The notes under the pieces: generated by a model
The model's database searches: none
What the model saw: only the letters and a program-made list of their open reading frames with translations
What the model was told of the DNA's origin: nothing
Shown here: positions 35,517-45,981 of the stretch, piece after piece
Layout of the letters: the number at the start of each line of letters is the position of its first letter
How positions within the stretch are numbered: position 1 is the first letter of the stretch
NCBI GenBank assembly: GCA_036346405.1
Contig: CM070553.1
Span: 70,087,686 to 70,151,685, forward strand
Direction: 5' to 3'
Length of the DNA: 64,000 nucleotides
Origin: Phyllostachys edulis
Taxonomy: Eukaryota; Streptophyta; Magnoliopsida; Poales; Poaceae
Made by a program: the position numbers and the translations under genes

Positions 35517-35835
35517 GCTAGCTATCTTACCAAGGATTATGGCCATTTAGGCCATGGAGTTGGAGGAAATAACAGTTATGTGATGCCCTTAGATGTATAG
35601 GGAAGGAATGGTGCCACTTTCGTCACACGGTTGATGACAACCCAGATGACATCGTTATTTTCTTGGGGTTCGATGTAGACTAGTAGACCTTTTTGAAATC
35701 GGGGCGGTACCGGGTACCATCTTGATGACGCACTCGAGTTCTCGAACGGGAGGCATCCCCGGAAGATCTTCGGGAAAGACATTGACGAAGTCACACACTG
35801 CTGGAACTTCACGAATATCCAGAGCCGGCTTTGCT
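35517..35835 (-). pseudogene. filler remainder and RT-to-integrase deletion junction, element A
   Basis: 35517-35521 is the target duplication GCTAG of F, followed by the rest of the filler block to about 35575. The minus strand then reads an integrase-core piece (DVIWVVINRVTKVAPFLP, about 35590-35660). It is joined directly to the N-terminal RT approach (FPEDLPGMPPVRELECVIK-like, about 35710-35800, in another frame). The palm, RNase H and integrase finger are gone. B carries the same join at about 3900-3970. Confidence 0.75.
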
Positions 35836-37075
35836 TTAAGAGTGAAAAGATGTGGACCTTGCGGCTCGGCGAACAGCGAACCTGCTCACCGAAGGGACTT
35901 GCGAGGTAGATAAGCTTCCTGGTGCAATCGATTTATCCCATACGTGGAGACAACCAATCCATTTCAATGGTTTGCACAGGTTTAGAGGTGATTTTTGGCA
36001 TGGATTCCACTTCCTCGATCTCAACAGGGACATTCCGACACTCGGATTCAGCTCTCAACTCCAAACCGGGAGAGTGAATGAGCAACGAAACCAATCAAAG
36101 GAGCGAAAAGGAGACCACCAACAGCAGCAAAAGACTGAGGTACAAAAAGATGAGATGCTCCTGAATCGAATAAAATAATATCCGAGCAAGAGTTAGCGAG
36201 AAGCGTACCTAACACGACGTCAGGTGCCTCCAGAGCTTTCTCAGCTAAGATGGAGTCGACTGGATTACAAACGATCTTGTGCTGCTTTAAAGGGCAATTG
36301 TTGGTGTAGTGCCCTTTCTTGCTACAAAAGAAACAAGTGATCCCGGCATCTAATTTGCGGGGACCACCTTGCTGACTCGCAGGTGCACGTGATGGAGGCA
36401 CGGCCTGCGAGCGACGAGGGGTTGCTGCAAGCTTCTTAGGACAATTATTAGCATAATGGCCCTTGAGATTGCAGAAGAAACAAGTGACACCGGCGACCTT
36501 GCTGGAGTCACCCTGAGTCCTCTCTTGACACCTGCGACGATCCTCTGACTTTCTCTTTCTGCCCACAGCAACAACAGGATTTTCAGCCACAAGCTGAAAG
36601 TTGGGGAAGGCATGGACTGGTAATTTGTCCCGCAACTCCTCAGACAAATCACCCAAGAACTTCTCTGATTTGGAGGCATTGGCGATTGCAATGCTTGCAG
36701 ACGACCGAAGAAACAGTCGCTGCAGTTCAATGACTTGGCAATCACCGTGTTCAAGCTACACTCCTTGGGATAGTGATCGCTTCCTCGCGGAGAAACAAGT
36801 AACTTTGGCAGCCGGACAATCTCGGGTGAGTGGTCTTTGTCACAGTTTGGACAGGTGTGGTACATTTGTTGTCTTTGTAGTGTCCTTCCTCACCACAACG
36901 CCGACAAACCTTGACTCTTCCTAGTTCGCAATCTTCGGCGAAATGCCCCTCTTCACCACAGCCAAGGCAAAAAGGAGGCGTTTGCCGCTTTTCAGGGCAA
37001 TAGGGCCACAATCCGAAACACTTGCCAGAGCGGAGTCGCTTACAAGTCTTGTCTGGATAGTTGGAGCTAGGGAGA
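35836..37075 (-). pseudogene. gag with multiple zinc knuckles and protease, element A
   Basis: On the minus strand, from right: CLGCGEEGHFAEDC and CRRCGEEGHYKDNKC (36751-37011). A CPNCDKDH stretch follows in another frame (about 36840), then the gag end LSEELRDKLPVHAFPNFQLVAE (36560-36640). Two more knuckles come next, CFFCNLKGHYANNC and CFFCSKKGHYTNNC (36300-36500). The protease start is EAPDVVLGTLLANSC with DSGASH (36150-36220). The frame 36048-36656 is open for 202 codons. The usual capsid domain in front is not recognisable; knuckles stand where it should be. Frameshifts separate the blocks. Confidence 0.8.
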
Positions 37076-38000
37076 ATTTCGTCCCAGCCAGCTTGCTGAC
37101 CTAGTCCGCTACTGGACTATTCAGACATCCTGCTACGAAGAGATGGGTTAACACGAAACCCAAGGACTAGAAGTTGAAGAAAGCGAAAAGGGATGCCAAC
37201 GACTAGGGGAACGGAACATCACCCTAACCGAAGGCCAACAAAATAGATAGTACAGATTCCTACCGAGTTAATAATGGATTAGATGATAGTAAATGTAAAC
37301 TAATGAAACAAGCAGAATAAAAGAAGTTATAGGGAGCATAATAAAGGAGAAGCAAAAACAGCGAGGAAATGCACTTTAAAAGCTCCCAAAACGACTCCAA
37401 AACAGCAAGGAAGACATAAGATTAAAGGCCAACTTCCCAACACAACTAACTTGTATTGAATGAACGAGTAATTGGTTGAGAAGATTAAAAATCAGATTGT
37501 AAGATGAGATCTAAACTATTAGAGAGCAAGGTTAGTGCAGCGAAATAAGTGTTAGATACTTAGCTAATGAGTATCACATCTTACCCTTTTATTCCCACAA
37601 GTTTTAGTTGATTAACCTCTCAATTTTCTACCCTATTTAGAACCTTTGAGCTTGCTGTCCGGAAATTGACGCTTGCTGTCCAGATTTTGCATCCAAGCTT
37701 ACAGTCGAAATTGGCCATTCCAGAAGCTTCAAAACCTTGTAGATGGGCAGCTAACACTTCAATTTGCCAAACTCATTGATTCCCCAAAACCCCATTAATC
37801 GATAACAACTATTTTGTAGAAGGAAGAGAGAAAACAACTTTTAAAACTCAAATTAGAGTGAGATGAGAAGAGAAAGCTAAGATAGATGAGGAGTAAAATT
37901 CGAGAATTTTCTTAAGCTTTCAAAACTCATTTGATACTTTGAAATTAGGTTTTCAAAATACTGTAAAGACGACCAAGCTTGCGTTACTACGGTCAGAACG
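37076..38000 (-). other. leader between PBS and gag, element A
   Basis: Non-coding AT-rich stretch colinear with 4561-5488 of B. Nothing else seen. Confidence 0.7.
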
Positions 38001-38012
38001 GCTCTGATACCA
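38001..38012 (-). promoter_or_regulatory. primer-binding site, element A
   Basis: The minus strand reads TGGTATCAGAGC, intact, six bases inside the LTR end at 38018. Confidence 0.93.
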
Positions 38013-39289
38013 ACTTTTGTGACCACCCGGATTTATTAAGCTCATAATACTTAGTCATCCAATTGACCCTAGTATTATCAACCAAATAAACCCGGTCTCG
38101 AGAGATGTATACTTCCCAGAATGCAGTATACATACCTCACAACAAAAGAATGTATCAACTCCATACAACACATAGCACATAAGCAACAAACCAGAAGTTA
38201 ACATTAATATGGAATAGATATTACAAAAGAGAGGCCCTTAGGCCAAATAACAAAATTACAAAAGATAACAATGAAGCAAAAGTGCCATAAGATGGCCATA
38301 ACAAAAGCCAATTAGTGTGCCTTTACCCACAAGGCAACTAACCGGACCGCCAAGCTAGTCGTCAAACCCGAAGCACATCTCGCAAGAGTGAAGCCCTTGG
38401 GGCTCACCTCCTTCCTCTGCAACAAAAGCCACAAAAATGCCACAACCACGGGCAGATGAGTACATAAAGTACTCCATAAGACTTACGTGTGAGATAACAG
38501 AACTATAGATAGCTACATGCAAGCTTTATTTAAGTGGATGAGGCTTTGGACTCATTTTAGCATAAAGCAAGTTTCATTTGCAATAATATAATAGATTGAA
38601 GGCAATTTGACAAAGCATTTTAATTGTTGAAATTCAACGAGGTAATAACATAGTAACAACAACAAGATCAACCTGGAAGTGACTAACCCAATAGTCACCA
38701 CAACAATAGCATGAACTCCCCGTTCATGCCAACCATGTCAAGTTTTAATTAAAGGTTGTAGTCTAGTTCTCACAGGCGTTTCGGCGTGTCCATAACCTAG
38801 GGCGAGGCTATTGAATAGTTTTAACCTGCAGGGTGTACCAATGTACCCACACGTCGACCGCCTTTCCTTTAGGCACACTACCTTTGGTATGCCGCACGGC
38901 TAAGTCCTCGAGACATTTCCAATGGACAATGCTAATTCTGAGTCGCACAACCCACGGGAGAAGGAGACATCACACAACCTGCCGGAAGCTAATGCTCCTC
39001 CCACATCACACACACATTTTATCGTTAAAACACACCAACCGAGCGACCCCAATTAACACCGCCCAAAGTACTTAGTCAAGAGAGGTCCCATATCCCCCTC
39101 GTGTGGTTAGCACGCAAAATTGCTCAGAACGGTGGCGCAAGTAACTCGGTCCTTAATGACTCAGGCATACTACCACATTCCAAAAACCACACCATCCATC
39201 CAATATGCCCAAGTCCAAATAGTTTTCATTTTTATTTGTTTACAAATCATACAAGGGGACATAATGGAATGATAGTTTTTAGTGATCAA

Positions 39290-39314
39290 GGTTATCGACA
39301 TAATGTCGATAACC
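39290..39314 (-). repeat. conserved hairpin in LTR (A version)
   Basis: Perfect 12-bp arms with a one-base loop: GGTTATCGACAT, A, ATGTCGATAACC. At the same LTR position B (6812-6828), F (about 23908-23924 and 34286-34302), the solo LTR (about 58096-58112) and E (about 63375) carry CATCGACT-A-AGTCGATG or its complement. So the arm sequence differs while the pairing is kept. Confidence 0.75.
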
Positions 39315-42300
39315 GCCCATTTCTACCGTTATCTAAGCATTGCTAAGCATGACACCGTAAAAGCAAAAAGAGCATACTTAAATCACCGGGCTCTAATTCA
39401 CCAGCGATATTAGTAACTTATGGTTTGTGGCAGGGGTAACAATTTAGGGGCAACTATGCAATAGGAATAGCTACCTCTAAACGATAAAATACTTTGACAC
39501 AAAAGCATGCATACATACAAGTTAAACGAAATATTAGACTTTAAAGTAATGGGACAATGATGGAAATGATCAAACTGCTTGCCTTTACTGTTGCTGGACA
39601 ACTTGTTGCTGAGGATCGCTCACGGGATCAATACACTCGTCGGCACCTAATCGGAAAGACGAAAACAATCGATAAGAACGACGAAAACGACAAAGACAGC
39701 ACAGCAAACGAACTCCAAACACTCTGAATTTTCCACAGCAGCAAGAGGGCGATTTTTAGGGAATTTAGCAACAAGAACCAATTGATTTGGATTCTCAATG
39801 CAAAAGTTATGAGCAAAACAATTCTGCTCAGCCCTAAAAATACCAAACTGCACTATTCACTAATTTAATTATGAGGCAACATTTTCTAGAAAAGAAGTGA
39901 AGCTGAAATTTTTACTGTAAAACCAGCACCTCATGAGATGAATAACACAATTGAGTTCACCCCATTTGGAGCTATGTTGCACTTTCTACAATTTCTCAAA
40001 AACAAGAACTTGAACAAAATTATAATGAACAAGTCCTCATTTTTATAACAGCAACAAGCTCAAAACTAATTTTCATAGTAAGTTCATTAATAGAGGAAAC
40101 CAACAAAGTTGGTCTCACTCAAAAATAATTTACAGAGCATTAGTTATGTATTTTACAAGTTAAGCATTAATTTGAGTGTATATTTAAAGTGAGGTTTAAA
40201 ATCTAATGGCAAAACTGTGCTCTGGAGCTGAACTCAACTTACAATCATTTTTGGATTAAAGTCAAGTTCAAGACAGAGCTAACACAATTTGAATGACCTC
40301 ATTTGGATTTAGAATGAATTAGTTATGATATTTTGAAGTTCATACCTTTTTCAGTTTATAAATAAGAGTTCACTGGAATTTCTAAAACCAAAAGAGAGGG
40401 GGAGGACGTGAACCGTTGATCTAAATCAAACGGCCCAAGACCTCCAGAGGAAACGCGCACGCGCCTGCGCAGGTCCAGAGAACACGGGCCGTTGATCTTG
40501 GATCCAACGGTCCATGTCCTCCCTGCCACGCTGCGCGCAACAGAGGGGAGGTCGTGGCCGTTGATACCGCATCCAACGAACCACAACACAAGAGGGAGGA
40601 CCGGGACGGTCCAGATCAAACGAGGAGGTCTGGATACCGAGATCTTCCAAAGGAAGATCTAAACTATCAAGATCTCCCCAAGGAAGATCTACATCGTCAA
40701 GACCTCTCGAGGGAGGTCCCGGACGGTCCAGATTTTCAAGGAGGACCTTAACGGTCAAGACAACAACAAAGAGGTCCTGGCGGTTCAGATCCACTTGGGG
40801 TGGTCCTGAACGGCCAAGATCTAACAAAGGGAGGTCCTAAGCGGCTCAGATTTCCACTGGGAGGTCTGGGCGGCTAAGATTTACCCGAGGAGGTCCACAA
40901 GGTTAAGAGGACCTCGGGGAGGTCCTACACGGTGGAGATCAACACAGGGAGGACCTCAACGGCTAAGATCTCCCACAAGGAGGTCCTAGCGGTCAAGATC
41001 GCAAGGAGGAAGGTCCTGGGGGTTGTCCCTACAAAAGACCAGGGGTGGTCTTTTGCAAAGAGGACCCCGAGGGGAGGTCTTTGGGGAGGTCTTCGGGGAG
41101 GTCTTCGGGGAGGTCTTTGCCAAAAGTCCACGGGGTGATCCTTTGGCAAAGAGGTCCCAGAGATGCACGCGCGCGGGGAGATTAGGCGCGCGGCCTTAAT
41201 TGCGCAACAAGGGACAGAAAACAAGGCATTAAAGGCTGACCCGAGTTTACCAATGATAAGCAATGATGATCGCATTTAAGGGGGAGATCTTTGTCCTAAC
41301 GACAATGGCACGGTGCCATTGTCGTCCGACAAAACCCCGAGAGGCTCCCAAGGCTTGTCGCCGGCGATGAGGACCTCGCCGGCGCCATCCAAAAGCACCA
41401 ACGCAGCGCAATAGTGTTCTTGCGCACGCCAGACCATTCCCCGCGGGGTGGCCTGAACGGCGACGAGCCGAAGATTGGCGGCGCAGAAACACACGGCCAA
41501 AACACAAACAGCGATAATGAGCTCCGAAATAAACATTCAAGCGTGTGCCAAGCTCATAACAACATACATGCAGGTGCCAAGATTCACGGACTACCAGGAG
41601 GGTTACCCGGAGGTCGCGGAGGTCTTGAGGAGGTTGGGGCGTGGAGGACCGGAGTTGGGGAAGAAGGGTTGCTCCACGGCCAACTCCAAGCTCCAAGCTC
41701 CAAGCTCCAAGTTAGGCCTCTTCAAAATGTCAAGCCAAATGGGGTTAGGGTTAACTCCAGGAGGTCTGGGGAGCACAAAGTGAACAAGAGGTTGAAGAGG
41801 AGCCACGAAGCACCGCCACCGAGGAGCTCCAAGGACTTCAACAATGGCGGCCAAAAAGGGTAGGTCGGTGGGAGGAGATGCTCACCAAATACAGCAAGGC
41901 CAAGCTCAATGGTGTGTAAAAGAAGCCAAGGGCAACAGTGGGGGGTTTTATAGCTAGGGCAAAAAGAGGTCCTGGACCACGGGTTAAGCTCATGGTGAGC
42001 TTAGCCCAAGGGAGGTCCACGGCTTGGACAGGACGTGGAGGTGACAGGAGCAGGCCTGCACAGCGACTTTGGGGCGAAAAGCACTGACCCACATTAAATG
42101 CCTGCAGGCAAAGAGCCGTTGGGACAAGACAGATCACTGCCTCCTCCACTGCCATGGCGTACGCGCGTGCCAGAGCTAGGAGAAGAACAGGAGTTGCCCA
42201 CCACCGTCCGATTAGAAATGAGGGGGAGGTCGTGACCCTCAGATCTAAATCGAAACGGTAAGTTTTTAAAAGGAGAAGGAGGAGATCACAGCCATTGGAT

Positions 42301-43002
42301 CTGGGCTGGGGAGGTCGTGACCCTCCGATTTCCATCATCTTGAATCTTGCGTGGAAAAAGGGACAGGAGGTCCAAGGCGTTGGATTTCAATCCAACGGTG
42401 CGGACCTCCTGTGAGGTCTTAACCGCACACGAACTTAAGAACAAGAGGGGAGGTCATGGCCTTTGGATTTAAATCCAAGGGCGCACAACCAAAGGGGAGG
42501 TCTTAGCACTACGCGTAGCGCACAAGAGGTTATGGCCATCAGATTAAGATCCAATGGTGATGAGAGGGCGAGGGAGGTCTGAGACGTTGCGCAGAAGGCA
42601 AGGGAGGTCAGGACCTTTGGATTTTTGATCCAACGGTTCTGATCAAAAGAGGGGGAGGTCCTGAGCTTGCGCAACGCACCAGGGAGATCATGGCCTTTAG
42701 ATTTAAATCTAAGGGCTACGACCTCACGTGCGCGGGGAGGTCTAATGCGCACAAGACAAGGAGGAGGTCGTGACCGTGGATTTTAAATCCAACGGTGCAC
42801 AACATGAGATGGGGGAGGTTGTGAGCGCTGGATATTTTGAGGGGAGGTCGTGGGCTGTTGGATCTGATCCAACGGCTACGACCTCAACAAAGTGGGAGGT
42901 TTGCTTAGTTCAACAGTGAGGGGAGGTCATGGCCATGGATTTTTGATCCAAGGGCGATGACCTCAACAAGGTGGGAGATCCACGCAGCGATGGTTTGCAG
43001 AG

Positions 43003-43043
43003 GAGGTCGTGGCCTTTGGATTGGATCCAACGGCTACGACCTC
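43003..43043 (-). repeat. example palindromic cassette of the U3 array
   Basis: Left arm GAGGTCGTGGCC, centre TTGGATTGGATCCAA, right arm GGCTACGACCTC. Similar units recur about every 80 bp through 42240-43410 and in the other LTRs, for example 17796-17837 and, inverted, 30926-30966. Confidence 0.85.
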
Positions 43044-43969
43044 AAGTGAGTGCAAAAGGGGAGGTCTGAGTAGTTTGAGCGCGAGGGGAGGTCATGGCCA
43101 TGGATTTTTGATCCAGCGGCTAAGACCTCATGTGAGTGGGGAGGACCTGACTGAGTATGTTGAGGAGGAGGTCGTGGTCATTGGATTTGATCCAACGGCT
43201 CACGACCTCAACAAATGGGATGACCTCACTGTGATGGTTTAACAGCTCGAGGAGGTCTTTGAGGTTTAACACACAGGGGAGGTCATGACCATGGATCACT
43301 GATCCAACGACAATGACCTCATGAGGTAGGGAGGTCTTTGCGGTGTTGACCGCGGAGGAGGTCGTGGCGGTTGGATGTTAATCCAACGGCTACGACCTGA
43401 TCAAGGTGGAGAGGAGGTCTGACGAGCCAGGGGGAAAAGGTTGGGCTGGACCAGCTTTGCAAAGTGGCTAGCCTAAGGAACAGTACAAGTTTTTGAATTC
43501 AGTTTTTAACAGCTGAAACTTAGCAGAATTATTTGGGATAGCAATTGAGCTCCAAAATTTATGAAATTTTAACAGGAACTTGCTGACCATGAGATTAACC
43601 TTGCATAAAATTTCCAGAGGTTATTATGCAATGCATTTTTCTCAGGAAATTCGTTAAGGTTGTTTAAAGGTTTGTTTTACCTCTAAAATTTATCAAACTA
43701 GTTTTACAACTTGTGATATTTTTCAGAGGAGTCCCACATCAGTTTTTGGGACCAAGGAAAATATTTCCAAATGTTTGGCACAAGATTTAAGATAAACGGA
43801 GAATGAGTTTGACTTTTGGTCAACAAGAGCTTTGTGTTTTTGGATTACACAACTCTTGGACTAGAATTACATGAGAGATTAGGGGTTTTCAAGATGTGAG
43901 AAAAAGTTTTAATTTCTACACATATAATTATACTTGAACAAACCCTAATTATACATTTGGGATGTTACA

Positions 43970-44575
43970 CGTTGGTTGAGGGGGAGGTCGTGGCCTTTGG
44001 ATTGGATCCAACGGCTACGACCTCATCAAGGTGGGGAAGGAGGTCAGATGGGGTTGGGCTGGACCAGCTTTGCAAAGTGGCTAGCCCAAGGAACAGTGTA
44101 GGCTTTTAAATTTAGTCTTTAACAGCTGAAACTTAGCAGAATTATTTGAGATAGCAAATAAACTCCAAATTTGATGAAATTTTAACTGGAGCTTGCTGAC
44201 AATGAGATTAACCTTGCATAAAATTTCCAGAGGTTATTATGCAATGCATTTTTCTCAGGAAATTTGTTAAGGTTGATTAAAGGATTGTTTTACCTCCAAA
44301 ATTTATCAAACTAGTTTTACAACTTGTGATATTTTTCAGAGGGGTCCCACATCAGTTTTGGGACCAAGGAAAATATATTCCAAATATTTGGCACAAGATT
44401 TAGACAATTGGAAAAATGAATTCGACTTTTGGGTCAACAAGAGCTTTGTGTTTTTGGATTACACAACTCTTGGACAAGAATTACATAAGAGATTAGGGGT
44501 TTTCAAGATGTGAGAAAAAGTTTTAATTTCTACACATATAATTATACTTGAATAACCCCAATTATACATTTGGGA
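43970..44575 (-). repeat. orphan LTR fragment H (F-like family)
   Basis: On the minus strand this is the first about 600 bp of an LTR of the same superfamily, most like F's. A begins at 43969 inside it. Its continuation should lie left of A's 3' LTR, which is hidden or lost near the gap. At the right end the expected terminal A of the plus-strand TTACA is missing, and the boundary with G's LTR is ambiguous within 44576-44581. Confidence 0.75.
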
Positions 44576-45766
44576 TGTTACGGAGACTCACTGGACCAGA
44601 GATGGGGACAAAAGGGGAGCTTTCGACCTAAAAATGGGGAAATCCAAAATTCGATGGTCCCTGTGAACAAAAGTTAAAATTAATGGAGGGGAAAACTTCC
44701 TAGTGCCCTAGAACGTGTGCTGACGCACCTAGGAGCGAGAGAGGCTCATCGAAAAAGAAGATGGCGAAGAGATGCCGCTCGGTGCGCGCTCCGGAGGTGA
44801 TAATGGCATGGTCGTGTTCCCGCAGCTACAAAGCAAAACAGGAGCTAGCATAAGCCAAAATAGAAATGGTGATGGATGTAGGTGGAGAAGGAGGTGGAAG
44901 CATGAAGCTTACCCGAGAGGGAGCCGAGTTCATGCCTCCTTTCCCTCGGTCACCGAGAGGGAAAGTGAGGGATTACGAGAGAACGAGGGCGGGTTATAGC
45001 GGAACAACGGTCACTAAGCAGGCGGCGTTAACGGGCAAGCCTCCTGGTTGGGCCACGAGGGCGCTGGATTGACGGTGTGACCTGGCAAATATGGAGGCGC
45101 GGCAGAGCGGCGCGGGCGCGTGGTGCACGCACTCTGCGCGAGCGGGTAGAGGTAGATGACAACCCTGATGCGCGGGCCCAGCGCGTCAGTGGCACAAAAA
45201 TGGTGCGCCCGAGTGTGGTTCGACCAAGTCAAGAGGTGCGGTTCGGACTCAAGTCTGGTTTGAGTCCGAAGAACAGTGACGAGGTTTGACTGATTTGAAA
45301 AATAAACCTCCCACTTTGACTAGGGTAGAAAATATAGCAAATAAATTTCAAAAATTCTGAAATTTTTCAAGGAGGTTCCTAGGATGTTCTGGTACCCAAA
45401 TAAAATTTTAAACCCCACTTTTCAAGATTTAATTTGTATAATTTAAATTCAACTTAGAATAGGTCTTTGATTTGTGTTTGAATTTTCTGGGGGTTGAATT
45501 AGGTTTTTAAAAATTTGGGAAAATTTTTATCAATTCATGATAATTGTTGCAGTATTTGAATAAATTATTTCTAGAGGATTATCACAAGTTTTTGTTCCTA
45601 TTTTCTTTTGGAACTTCAATTTGAGTTGTATGTTTTCTTTGTTTTCAACAATTTCAAATTCAACAAATTATGCAAAAACTCCATAAAACCAATGCATGTT
45701 CAAAAGTTTTAAATTCTCCTCATTCTTATACATTTTAAATACAAAACTAAGATTTGGGATGTTACA
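44576..45766 (-). repeat. 3' LTR of element G
   Basis: The minus strand begins TGTAACATCCCAAATC at 45766 after a G-run. It probably ends GTAACA at 44576, giving about 1.19 kb, far shorter than the other LTRs. Sequence is unlike the A/B/F and C/D families and lacks the GACCTCC arrays. The 5' partner is outside the window. Left flank TGGGA could be the target duplication. The GC-rich part 44700-45290 has ORFs without family resemblance. Confidence 0.7.
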
Positions 45767-45812
45767 AATCTCTCCCCCCCCCCCGTACAAAAGATCTCGA
45801 CCCCGAGATTTG
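45767..45812 (-). promoter_or_regulatory. polypurine tract and dyad, element G
   Basis: Eleven C on the plus strand at 45774-45784 (G-run on the element strand) stand next to the LTR. An imperfect inverted repeat AGATCTCGA...CCGAGATTT lies at about 45792-45812. Confidence 0.75.
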
Positions 45813-45981
45813 GGTAGGTCGGGAGTCGGACAGGAAGGTTCCAAAAGATTAAACACATCTGTTGTCTTGATTTCCTTTAAAGATAGTGCTAGGATATCCT
45901 TAACAAGGTTACAAGGAGTGGTTAATACATTTTCCTTTCCATTGCTTTGTTTAACCTTTCCTTTCTTGATTCGAAGGCACT

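Larger units (their letters stand above)
15725..43969 (-). mobile_element. element A: non-autonomous Ty3/gypsy element, interrupted by F
   Basis: Order on the minus strand: 5' LTR 43969-38018 (5,952 bp), PBS 38012-38001, leader, gag with several zinc knuckles, protease, a pol stretch that skips most of RT, all of RNase H and the integrase zinc finger, filler block (with F inserted), integrase tail, PPT, 3' LTR from 18908. Without F the seen internal region is only about 3.6 kb. The right flank of the 5' LTR is CGTTG (43970-43974), the expected target duplication; the left partner is not visible. It must depend on another element for reverse transcriptase. Confidence 0.85.
38018..43969 (-). 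repeat. 5' LTR of element A
   Basis: 5,952 bp, TGTAACATCCC at 43969 to GGTGGTCACA at 38018 on the minus strand. Parts: AT-rich R/U5-like region (38018-40400) with a 25-bp perfect hairpin at 39290-39314, GGAGGTC-rich region (40400-41900), TATA box at 41946-41952 (minus), and the palindromic cassette array (about 42240-43410), where I count about 18 GGAGGTC in 1 kb. The AT-rich LTR start is 43480-43969. ORFs here are not genes. Confidence 0.93.

Noticed and set aside
42240..43410. Regularly spaced short repeats resembling a CRISPR array
   Set aside because: The spacing is irregular, repeats are imperfect palindromes within a plant LTR, and spacers are repeats of each other.
44772..45289. GC-rich ORFs between H and G that could suggest a host gene exon
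   Set aside because: They lie inside the G LTR (TG...CA boundaries, PPT next to it), are short, overlap on both strands and have no family resemblance.
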